DNA of 64,000 nt from Malus domestica (Eukaryota; Streptophyta; Magnoliopsida; Rosales; Rosaceae). Positions 22,530-34,400 of this stretch are shown one piece after another. Both the position numbers and the translations under genes were made by a program. Positions within the stretch are counted from its first letter, which is position 1. Every line of letters begins with the position of its first letter. The notes beneath the pieces were generated by a model. The model was given only the letters and a program-made list of their open reading frames with translations. It was not told the DNA's origin and ran no database searches. The stretch spans positions 26,804,501-26,868,500 of the forward strand of contig NC_091666.1 of assembly GCF_042453785.1 (NCBI RefSeq), written 5' to 3'.

Positions 22530-23127
22530 CACTAACTAGCTAGTCTAGCGATACTTTTCTTCTTAATTTTGGAAGAGCTACGTTATCCAATCACCCTCAT
22601 CCATGGTAGATCTGGCTTAAGTTTGACTGCGCCATCGATACCCACAGAACAATAGTTTATGTGGAGGAACTAAAAAAGGTGTATAACTTCATATGACATT
22701 TTTTTTTTAAATTTCCTTAAACAATTTTTAATTTGATTATTTTTTCGCATGTATGACTTTAAAATGATTATTATGATTCAGATGAATTTTACGACATGTT
22801 CGGTCAGTTTTGGTGAATATTCATTGATTTCAATTGGGTGGGCACATGAATTTTATGGAATGAGGATCATCTCTGGATATCGTGCAGTTAGAAATTATTT
22901 TAAATTATTTTATTTAAAATTGAACATAAATAGTACCGGACAAAAATTGATCACACGATGTACGATGAACGAATAAGATTAAAGAATCTCGAGATGCTCA
23001 CAAAGAAGATCCTTATTCAACTTTATGGACAATAAATTGGATGACCTACGGGAAGCTTCGATATCAATTTATCAACACCCAGGAGCCAACCTGACCTGAA
23101 AATCTTTTAATTATATATTATTAGGGA

Positions 23128-23276
23128 AGGGGTGTGATATCCACACACCCATTTTTACTTCTCCCACACCTGTTTGGTTTTCGACCGTCGGATCGGATGA
23201 ATTAAAGAAGATCAATTGACAGAAATTAACAAGGGGTGTGTGAGAAGTAAAAATGGGTGTGTGGATAGCACACTCC
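23128..23276. mobile_element. 149-bp MITE, 8-bp target duplication ATTAGGGA
   Basis: The long inverted ends share CCACACACCCATTTTTACTT. ATTAGGGA is present at 23120-23127 and 23277-23284. Only about 50 bases separate the arms, so the element could give a near-perfect hairpin. Confidence 0.9.
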
Positions 23277-23682
23277 ATTAGGGAATTATTATTAGCACTA
23301 CAAAAATTTTAATCTACAATTCTCATAAGTGTATTTTTCTTTCTAATTGTAGAAAGTTTGGAGTACTAATAACAGTTCCTTATCATTAATTCCTTGAATG
23401 ATTCTAGGTTCTAAACTTGAAAAGTTGTCCTAAACCCACAATCACGTAACAAAGGGGTGAAGAATCCTATTTAGAATGAATAATGATAGAGAAACAAAAA
23501 ATTTAAACAGAATTTGCAAACCAAATGATGTGTCACCAACAAAAAATAAGTACGTTAATCAACCCTTAGTAATAATTCAATCATTAACATCCACATAATT
23601 TAGTTTATAAAATTTAGTTTAGAAATTTGATTTTCCAAACATTACCCATTTAGAATTTGCTCACCTTGTAAACCCAACAGTC

Positions 23683-24360
23683 ACGGAAAGAAAGTAAAGA
23701 ATCTTATTTTAGATTTGCTCTTTGTTAACCTAAAAGTCAGTCTAATTATTCTGGAGCTTTTATTTTTTTTATTTTTTATTTTATTTGGAACAAACGATAT
23801 TATCTACACTAAGAAATATGGGATGGGCTTAGCCTCACAATGAGCTAACAATAATGTGGTTCAAACTCGCTTTTGGTGAAAATCGAACTTAAAACCTCTC
23901 ACGGAAAGAAAGTGAAGAATCATGTTTCAAATTTGCTCTTTGTTAACCTAAAAGTCAGGCTAACTATTCTAGAGTTTTTTATTTATTTATTATTTGAAAT
24001 AAACGATATTATCTACACTAAGGAGTAGGGGATTGACTTAGCCTCACAATGAGCTAGCAATAATGTGGTTCAAACTCGCTTTTGGCAAAAATCAAACTTA
24101 AGACCTCTCACTGAATGTAAGTAAAGAATCCTATTCCATATTTGCTCTTCGTTAACCTAAAAGTCAGTATAATTATTCTGGAGTTTTTATTTTTTTATTT
24201 TTTATTTTATTTTATTTTATTTTATTTTATTTTATTTTGGAACAAACGATATTATCTATACTAAAAAGTAGGGATGGGTTTAGCTTCATAATAAGCTAGC
24301 AATTATATGGTTCAAACTCGTTTTTGGCGAAAATTGAACTTAAGACCTCTCACTTATAAG
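23683..24360. repeat. Tandem repeat, three units of about 220-235 bp
   Basis: Each unit runs from a GGAAAGAAAGTAAAGAATC-like start through TTTGCTCTTTGTTAACC and CGATATTATCTACACTA to CTTAAGACCTCTCAC. The units begin near 23683, 23898 and 24110. Unit length differs mainly in the TTTTATTTTA tract. Degenerate partial units occur at 24650-24860 and 25080-25340. Confidence 0.8.
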
Positions 24361-25594
24361 TGAAGATGAATACAACTAAATTGTAGTATTAAATGTTTAT
24401 GCTGAAGTTTTTTAAGCTTTGAAATGTCAAATAAAAAAAGTTAACAAAGTTATTCGCAAACAGACACAAATAAGACATAGGGGACAACAGACATGGAGCC
24501 ACATGGAGTCCGCCCTAAAAGTCTTTTAATTATATGCCATTAACTCGTGGAATGTTTCAAAGGTCCTAAAACTTGCAAAGACGTCCTTATCCCGCAATCA
24601 GGGGAAAAAAAAGTGGAGAATCTTATTTACAATTTTCTTCTTGTAAACCCAACAACCACGGAAAGAAAGTAAAGAATCATTTCGGATTTGCTCAACTTGT
24701 TAACCTACAATATGGTCGGATTGTCATTTAGTATTATGATCTAGTGATTTTTTTTTTACTTGTAAGTGAGAGGTCTTATATTTGATTTACGACAAATGCG
24801 AATATGAACTACATTATTACTAAATCATTGTAAGAATAAGTCAACTCCCTCTCCTTTAATGTAAATAATATGATTTGTTTTAAAAATAAAAATAAAAATA
24901 AATCCGTCGGATTATTTTGGATTTTTTTTAACTTTGAAATGTCAAATAGAAAAGAGACAAGAGACCTGGAGTCAACCGGAGGCCACCCTGAAAGTCTTTT
25001 AGTTATAACTTATATGCCATTAACTCGTTTAATGTTTCGAAGGTCCTAAACTTGAAAAGTTGCCCTAAACCCACAATCACGGAAAGAAAGTGAAGAATCC
25101 TTTTGGATTTGACCAACTTGTTAACTTAAAAGTCGGTCTGATTATTTTGGATTTTTTTTAATCATTTAATGAAACCATTTAGTATTAAGGTTTAATGACA
25201 TTTCTCTTCACTTATAAGTGAGAGGTCTTAGATTCGATTCTTACTAAAAGCAAATTCAATCACATATTGCTAGCTCACTGTAAGACTTAGCTCATTATGA
25301 GGTTTAGCTCACTCCCCCACCCTCTCATTGTAGATAATATCGCTTGTTCAAAAAAAAAAAATGTCAAATAGAAAAATGTTTTTTTTGTTAGCACCCCACA
25401 TTAAAATTAAATATTAAATGACTCATTTGCCTAACATCCAAAAAAAAAAACACCCCTAAAAATGCAACTCTTCCACAATGATCACAACAAACCCTTAATT
25501 TCCTAGTTGAAATAAATTATCCCGTGCTGGAATGCTTCCCTTTTTCTATTTAACTTGGTCGGTCTTTGTCCCTCACCTCACCTTCCTAAAATCA

Positions 25595-28500
25595 ATGCAT
25601 TCCCTTCTGCTTCGGTCTTTGTTTCCTTTCCTTTTGGTCACTTCCTTTACCTCAATCAACTTTGAGTTATGTTTGTGTCAACCCTACTCAATCTGCAAGG
25701 AAGCTATTAGCTGTGGCGGAATCGGAGACATCTCGTACCCCTTTTGGGGAGTAAACAGACCCAATTTCTGTGGCCAACCTGGGTTCGAGCTCCGATGCCT
25801 AGATGATGTCCCGGTGATCAACATGTCGAATATCAGCTACAGAATTCTCGAAATGAACTCAAGTAGTCCTCGGACTATTAAAGTTGCTAGGCAGGACTAT
25901 TGGAAAACTCTCTGTCCTTCGAGTTTTGCAAACACCAGCATCAACTTCTCTCTGTTTAATTATAGTTCCGGTCTTACGAACGTGACATTTTACTACGGGT
26001 GCGATGTGGATGTTCCGAGAGTTTATTATAGTTCCCAAGTATGCAATGTAAACAACGGATCTGATCAAGTTGACACCGGCCTCTGTAAAGTCAATGTCAC
26101 TGTTCCAGTCTTTAGTACAGCTGCTATCGGTATAGAGGTCAATCCAACGACTCTCCAGGACGCGATAGACGGTGGTTTTAAATTGGAAATTAAGATTGAT
26201 AATGATCAATGCAATAGTTGTGAGGGATCAGGAGGTCGGTGTGGGCATAACACGACGACTGGTGGATTCACTTGCCATTGCCAAGATCAGGCGTCTGCAA
26301 CCATATGCAATTCAACTTCAACTGAACCATCAGGTATGTTATGTATGCCCCTAACAAGTTATTCTGAAATGATTTCTATGGATCATTTTTCTCTTCATAC
26401 ACACCCATCTTTATTTCTAGAAGATCGGGATTGTGAATAAAAAATGGCATATTGAATCCCAAACCTATCCGAAAACCTACACAGAAGTGAAATTTCGATT
26501 TTTCAAAAATTTTGTATTTCGATACAATTCAGGGCTAACTCTTCAAGTTCAACCCAAATTGTTGGGTTTTATTTATTTATTTTTTATTTTGGCTTTTGGG
26601 CTGAAATTTAGTCTGCCCAATATTTTGGGAAAGTGTAACAAATTGAAGACCAATTTCAAATTTCAAATCCAATTCATAATTTCATACCAATTCATACTAA
26701 AGCCAAATTTATACTTCTATAGTACTATGAAAATACATAAATTCCAAACCTAAAAGCAAAAAACTAGGATACAAACCAAAATTCCAAATGAATTTTACTT
26801 ATGTTACAAACCAAAAGCAAAAAATTAAGCTTAAGTTCATGAAGATTGTGCATTTTTCCCTTGTTGATGGTTGACCCCTTCCCCTTGCTGTAATGCTCTT
26901 GAAATGGATGGTCGTATAGGTAGTGATTACAGGTGGGCACGGGCCGGTCCGGGCCCAAAATTGAAGGAATCGGGCCGAACCCGTTTGTAAATAACACAGG
27001 GCGGTGCGGGTTTTGGATTTTTCAAAATGAGATCCAGACCTAACCCATGCGTTTTGAAACAGGCTAGTTCCTACAGTAGCGAGGTAACCCAAGAAGAACA
27101 AAGGAGCTGCTCATGGAGACCGACTGACCCCTAACTACTCGATGGCGATGATGGCGACAACTCGACGGCGCTGCTGGCGACGACTCGACGACGATGCTGG
27201 TTGATAACAAGCAACTCGACTACTACAACCACTACAACACCACTGATGGCTATGTCTGTAACGGCGTCGCTTCCTCATGCCTCTCCTACCTTACCTTCCC
27301 CCTCCCTCCCTCTTTTCTACAACTCTCCCTCATTCATCACCTCCCTCATCAACTCTCTCCCTACCCAGATCGCCTTCGCCAACAATGTGTCCGACGTCGA
27401 CCCCATCCCCACCTGCATTTCGGTCATTGTCCCTGTTAACTGCTCCTGCTTTTCCAACAATAATTACAGTTAGACAATCAAGCCCCTCACGCATAAACAC
27501 TCGACGACCAGTTAATGAACATACGGAGCTGGGAGAATTCGAGATCAAGGTCTAGAGGAGTCAGGATTTGGAGGTCGCTGTGAATCAACCTCCATAACCC
27601 TCTTGAGCTTGGGAGCGTAGAAAGAGTAAATAATAGCATGCCGCTTGGGGACCTCCAGCTGAGCCTTCCTATCTAAGAACATGGTAGAAATGGAAGATGA
27701 GTCCGAAAGGTTCCGATTTTGACGAAACGCGTCGACGGCTTTACGTTTCATGTACTCCCTTATGTTGTAGTCAGTGAATTTGTGAGCCACTCAGAGAAAA
27801 TAGTGGAACATCGTGAGCACCTCTGCCCGAGAAGGAACTCCGGCCGCTGCACTCATGGTGGTTGTTATGACACATTCTCTGAGCTTTCTCGAGCTCAAAA
27901 GAGAAGGTGAAATAGACTGAGAGAGAGTCTGTGATCGAAGTCAGGATTTCTCTGGAAGTCTGGAGAATTCTACATAACCTAAGAAATAAACGATGCAGAT
28001 TTAATCTCCCTATAATGAACGGTGGAACGGTTCGGGCGGGGGTCGTTTTCTTTGAAATTTGTACCCGCCTCGTACCCGCCCCAACTCGCAAGTCTAGGAC
28101 CTGTTTGCCCAGCCCTAGTAATGATTGGTGTTGTTGAACTTGATCTTGAGGTGGAAGAGGAGGTGGGCATTTCTTCTCCTTGAGTTGGATTCTCCTCACC
28201 TCCTAAAGTAAGTGTCCCTAAAACAATAAACCCTCAAATTATTTTGATAATTCAATATATAGAATAATAAATACTAAAAAAATAAAAACATAAAATTAAA
28301 TACTTCACTACTCTTCTCTAAGTCTTCAAGTTCCTTGTAGAACGTGAGTTTGTCAATTGTAAGCTCTTTGTAGAATCAAATTAATTCCCCCTAAGCCAGT
28401 CCTTAGTACACACTAAAGCCTTAACCATTGTAGGTGCTAATGATCAATGCAACAGTTGTGTGGAATCAGGAGGTAGGTGTGTACTTAACACAACGAGTGG

Positions 28501-31423
28501 TGGATTCGCTTGCTTTTGCCAAGATCAAGCATATGCAACCATGTGCAATTCAACTTCAACTGAACCATCAGGTATGTTATGTATGCCCCTAACATGTAGA
28601 CAAAATTTTGTAAACTAAATGACATGGAAGTTGATCATTGGATTATTACTTAAGTGTTGATTAATGTGCTTATTTCTTAGTGGTGACACATCATTTAGTT
28701 AGTACATTTAGTCTACTTAGCATTACTCTCTATTCTGAAATGATTTATATAGATCATTTTTCTGCTCATACACACTTATCTTTATTTCTAGAGGATCGGG
28801 ATCTTGAATCGAAAATGGCATACTGAAACTTGAACCGATCCTTTTCAAGATGGAATTCCAAAAATCGAAATCGAACCGAAATTTCGATATTCCCAAAAAA
28901 TTTCTGTATTTTGAAACAGTCGGGACTGCGCCTTTAGCCCAAATTTTTGGGCTTTTATTTATTTATTTATTTTTTGGATTTTGGGCTGAAATTTGGTTAG
29001 CCCAATTTTTTGGGAAAGTGTAACAAATTGAAGGGATGGAATTCTAATCGTTAAACCCAATAACAGTGGATAATCGCTCGAATGGATTGGATTTTGGTAC
29101 GTTAATTCGGGTTTAATTGGGTATGGGGAAAGACTGTGAATATTATTCAGTTATGGTTTTGAATATAGTTATAAGGGTCCTTAATCCGTATCCGTCCCCA
29201 AATCTGAACCGAGTTATATATATAAATAATATATATATATATATATATATGTATGTATATTTATTATTCATCGAATCCATTACCTTAAGAATACAAAAAT
29301 TGCATTGTGTGACTTGCATTTTGTGGGAAAGTTCAAAAGTTTTGATATGAATCAATCTATGAGAATTCAATGGTACTTATGAGATTTCAAAGATAACATT
29401 ATCAATGTTTAGTTTTAATTTTTATGCTCCGCAAGATCCATTCATTAAATCATTTTATAAATCAAATATTTAATTACGAAATTAATATTTACTAAATTAT
29501 CATGCATCAATTGAACGAATATACTTTTCGTATTGACGAAGATGGATATAACCGTTAACCAATGGATAATCCGTTACTTGGTGGGTATGGTTATGGATAA
29601 AACCCGATGGTTAATTTGTGGTTATGGATATAGTTAATTTTCATGGTTATGCGAATGGAAATAGCATTTTCGTCCCCAAACCGAACTGTTGCCATCCCTA
29701 AATTGAAGCCTAGTTTCAAATTTCAATTCCTATTCATAATTTCATACCAATTCATACTAAAGCCAAATTTATACTTCTATATTATTATCTAACTACTTAT
29801 ATGCATGCACTCAAATGAAAAGTTACATTACAAACTCAAAAGCCAAATATTAGGGTACAAACTAAAATTCCAATTGAATTTAACTTAAGTTACAAACAAA
29901 AAGCAAAAAGTCAAGCTTAAGTTTGTGAAGATTGCCCGCTTCGGCCTTTGCCCTTGTTGATGGGTGAACCTTTCCCCTTATTGTTGATGGTTAATTTCTG
30001 CCCCTTGTTGTAGTGCTCTTAAAATGGGTGTTCATGGAGGTAGTGATTGGTGTTGTTGAACTTGAACTTGAGGTAGTGGGGGAGGTGGCATTTCTTCTCC
30101 TTGAGTTGGATTCTCCTCACCTCCCAAATTAGGCGTCCCTAAAACAATAAACCTCAAATTATTTGGAAAATTCAAAGTATAGAATAATAAATACTAAGAA
30201 AATAAAAACATAAAATTAAATACTTCACTTCCTCTTCTCTAAGTCTTCAAGTTCCTTGTCGAATGTGAGTTCATCGATTGTAGGCTCCTTATAGAAACAA
30301 ATGTTGGATAAAAATCAATAATCAATAATAATTTATATATGCTAATAAATAATAAATGTGAATAGATAAATTAACAGAGTATGAACAAAACAAAAAAAAA
30401 AATATTAAATAGACAACTTGAAGATCAAGGCTTGCGTACCGCAATGTCCTTGAAACAGAAATTTCGTCTCTTAGTGCTTGTAGTTCTACGGACGTCTACT
30501 TCATCAGGATTCAACGATCAAAGTCAAAATTCCAGCACCAGAAAACTTGACTTCTAGCGAATTTCGATGTGGTTCTCTCGGTAAGAATGTTTGGGATTGT
30601 AGAAGAAGAATTTGATTTTTCTGTATTCTAAATGCCATGTAGATAGATGTATATATAGTAGGTTTATACCTGTTCGCAACAGGTATAAGAATGGGGTGTG
30701 TATGTTGGAAGACATCTTTCTCAAAGGGGTGCTTTGCTCTGCGTTCTTTCATCACTTCAGACTTCATCTGAAAAGATGAGTCTGTTGATAATTAATTATA
30801 TATATTAATTATCAATTAATTAGTACACCCAAAAGCCCAATCCCAGGGTTGAGCCTAATTTCATTCTCCATGGTCCATCACTCCAATCACTATATATAAG
30901 GGACAAAGCCTTATAAACCTTTTGGTAGTGACCAATGTGGGATAATGAAATTTCTACTCAAAATTTCCAACAACAAAATCAATTCCCCTTAAGCCAATCA
31001 TTAGTACACACTAAAGCCTCAACCATTGTAGGTGTTAATGATCAATGCCACAGTTGTGAGGAATCAGGTGGTAGGTGTGGGCTTAACATGACGAGGGGTG
31101 GATTCGCTTGCTTTGCCAAGACCAAGCGTACGCAACCATATGTGATTCAACTTCAATTGAACCATCAGGTATGTTATGTATCCCCTAACATGTAATTTTG
31201 AAATAATTTATATGGATCATTTTTTCTCCTCATACGCACCCATCTTTATTTCTAGGGGATAAGGATCCTAAATCGAAAATGGCATATTGAATCTCGAACC
31301 GATCTCGTTCGAGACAAGATTTCGAAAACCGAAATTTCAATATTCTCGAAAAATTTTAGTATTTTGATATAGTTCAGGATTGGGCATTTAGCCCAAATTG
31401 TCGGGTTTTTTTATTATTTTTTA

Positions 31424-31454
<31 letters not shown>

Positions 31455-34400
31455 CTTTTTTCTTTTTTTTTAATTTTTAAATTCTGGATTTTGGGCTGAA
31501 ATTTATTCAGCCCAATTTTTTGGGAAAGTGTAACAAATTGAAGCCTAGTTTCAAATTTCAATTCCTATTCCTAATTTCTTATTAATTCATACTGAAGCCA
31601 AATTTATACTTCTATAGTACTATCTAACCATTTAAATTCAAATGCATGCAACTGAATGAAATAAGTTAAGTTACAAACACAAAAGTAAAAAATTCGGGTA
31701 CAAACCAAAATTTCAAATGAATTTTACTTAAGTTACAAACCAAAAGCAAAAAGTTAAACTTAAGTTCATGATGATTGCCCGCTTCGACCCCTTGCCTTTG
31801 TTGATGGTTGACCCTCTCCCCTTGTTGTTGATGGTACCCTAATCCTTGTTATAGTACTCTTGAAATGGATGGTCGTGAAGGTAGTGATTGGCGTTATTGA
31901 ACTTGAACTAAAGGTGGTGGAGGACGTGGCATTTCTTCTCCTTAAGTTGGATTCTCCTCACCTTCCAAATTAGGCATCCCTAAAACAATAAACCACAAAT
32001 GATTTAAAACTTAAATGTATAGAATAATAAACAATGAAAAAATAAAAACATAAAATTAAATATTTCACTTACTCTTCTCTAAGCCTTCAAGTTCATTGTA
32101 GAATGTGAGTTCGTCGATTGTAGGCACCTCATATAAACAAAATCAACTCCCCCTAAGCCAACCACTAGTACATACTAAAGCCTCAATTATTGTAGGTATT
32201 AAGAAAGTTCTAAAAGGATCGACAAGTCTCCCAACAAGACTAAAGGCATTCTCACTAGCATCCTTAGCAACCTTACTAATAGTTGGATATGTACCACAAT
32301 TCCCTTTCCACCAATCCAAAAGGTTGAAACCCTTATATGATAGGCTTTGATGTGGATCGTTAAAGTAAATATTGACTTCATTGGCTATCTCACCAAAACA
32401 TCATCTACTACAACACTTGATCTTTTCTCCACACTTGTACTACTACTAGGGGTCGCTCCCTCCTTATACGCATTATACAACTCGATTATATTTCTTTTAA
32501 CATTTGCTTTCATCTCGACTATTTTTTTTTTCATCCATAGCCGAGTATCCCTCGGTTTGTTTCCAACATTTCGAATTTGTACCTCGGGTCGAGTGCTTGG
32601 GCTATAAAGAGTATAGGGTTAACATCGTCAATGTCACCCAATATTTGCCAAATTTGAGTTTCATGGAAGTAGCACACTTTACAAAGTGACATAAGAGATG
32701 TTTAAATTTTGTTCTTGTATCTCCACTTGCATCGCAATCACCATGCCAAGTATTAAGTTTGACATTGGAGTTAGGGTTGCATTAAGGGTCAAGGTAGCAT
32801 CATAAAACTTTTTATGAAAGCAAGCAAAACTCATCAACCTCTCTTAATCATTCACCCCCGGAGGACCCACCCGCTAGGCCTTTGTTGTCACCCCCTTAAC
32901 CTCTTTAGAGATCATTCTTTAAAGTAAGAGATAAAAGTGTCACACTCATAGGCCATTATAAAAGCACTTCCTTAAATTTGAAAGCACTACTAAGCATTTC
33001 ATCGGCTTTTTACGGATCGGTTTGGCTTTTTGTTGGCTTTTTATGGATTGGTTCATTTTTTGTTCGGTTTTATTAGGTTCGGTTCGGGTGTTTTATTTTT
33101 TAATAAAATATGAAAATTGGTTATTTTATTTAATATAAAAAAAATGAAAAATGGAGATGAACTCAGCAAACATATATCTTAAATGTTAGAAACCTGGAAA
33201 TTGGTTTGCCCCAATCTCAGAAAGCCCATCACCCTCAAATCTCAAAAAACTCAGCAACCCCTTCTTTCTTCTTATTCCTCCCCTTATACACCAAAACCAC
33301 AACTTCCCAAATCCACTCACGTCACGGGCGACGTTTGATGCATCAAACTAGTGTGCTCGGGATCTGACAAAGGCACCGGCAACAGTATAAGTAGGGCGCA
33401 CAATGACGAGGTTGTGGAGAGAAGAGAGAAATGATGAGCGAGAAACGAGAGAGAGTAATTAAGAGGAGAAGTTGCAGAGAAAGATATGAGAGAGAAAGAG
33501 GAGAAGTAGGGCGCACAATTACTTCACCTACAATTTTTTTCTTTTTGCATAAACTAATTAGAATTCTAGTTCAAGGGACTTAACTTTTCTGTCATTTAGT
33601 TCATTATATAGTAATATAAACGTAACCTATGTTCTATATACATCTTGAGATGATTTAATAAATTTTGTCAAATGAAACTACTGATGTAGACAGTAGAATT
33701 ACAGGTTTACAACACTTAACACATAACCTTTATCTGTTGCAGGTTCATTGTCGCCTAGTTGGAAAATTGGTAAGTACTACGTGCATGTTATGAATGGCAA
33801 TTAGTAGAAGTTTTTTGGGTTTTTGCTCAGGAAATGATAATCATATAATACACTTTTCTCTTTCATACATCTTTCTAGATATCATGAGATTAATCTCTAT
33901 CGTCGTTAGATTGTTGATTATTATGTGATAGTGCTAAAGGAGAAATAATACATCAAAAGAACAAAGAGATTATTTTCACGTTGGAGGAATTAATCTTTCA
34001 TTTATAGACATTCATTGTACCCTTTCAAAAGAGTTATAAGACTTTTTTGGGTTGTCTATCATTATCATTTATAGAAGAGTTTTAACATCCTATGATAAGT
34101 CATACTTTTTGGTTAAGTTTACATAAGTACACCAATCTTATAGTGTACCTCCGCATATCAAATACACACATAATAAAGTCAAGAGCATCATGATCATATT
34201 CTAACAGTTTAATCATGTTTATTATTTCCGTGGGCAGATGAGAAAAAAGAGTGGTTATCATTTCCCTTCCTTTTAATATGCTTTTATGTGCTCGAATAAT
34301 TTAGGAAATGCCTAACTTCAACAATTTTTTAACATAGGTATTTCTGCTGGTGTTTCGGGGACTATAGTAGCAGTTATTTGCATAATATGCATATCGTGGA

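Larger units (their letters stand above)
22538..25594. other. Intergenic region between copy 2 and copy 3
   Basis: No gene is seen. The first 120 bases are the rest of the duplicated 3' UTR block. The stretch holds a 149-bp MITE (23128-23276) and long, AT-rich tandem repeats (23683-24360, degenerate copies to about 25340). The last 150 bases, with CCTAGTTGAAATAAATTATC-like promoter sequence, precede copy 3. Confidence 0.5.
26939..28117. mobile_element. Non-autonomous hAT-like element carrying two host gene fragments
   Basis: The element is 1179 bp. The ends are ACAGGTGGGCACGGGCC on the left and GTTTGCCCAGCCCTA on the right, the degenerate TAGGG-TGGGCA terminus of plant hAT elements. The flanks TAGTGATT (26931-26938) and TAATGATT (28119-28126) are an 8-bp target duplication with one mismatch. 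Related units 2 and 3 show the empty site (GGTAGTGATTGG at about 30035 and 31880). No transposase is present. The interior holds a LysM receptor-kinase fragment on + and a LYRM4 reading frame on -. Confidence 0.8.
26200..28437. repeat. Intronic tandem unit 1 (with hAT insertion)
   Basis: The unit starts in exon 1 at AATGATCAATGC, passes the donor at 26333 and continues through TGGCATATTGAA, TTTGGGCTGAAATTTAG and AAAGCCAAATTTATACTTCT. It ends in the minus-strand hAT transposase tail at ACCATTGTAGGTG. Without the 1.18-kb insertion at 26939 it is about 1.06 kb. Confidence 0.8.
28438..31035. repeat. Intronic tandem unit 2 (with a hAT element and a solo LTR)
   Basis: It repeats the last 130 bases of exon 1 (28438-28574, ending CATCAG-GTATGTTATG), the intron start, and the hAT transposase tail. 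Removing the insertions at 29033 and 30302 leaves about 1.25 kb. Confidence 0.82.

Noticed and set aside
23683-24360. Possible CRISPR-like direct repeats
   Set aside because: Nuclear plant DNA; units are over 200 bases, contiguous and without spacers.
30504-30767. An 87-codon minus-strand frame
   Set aside because: It lies wholly within a solo LTR and has no domain.
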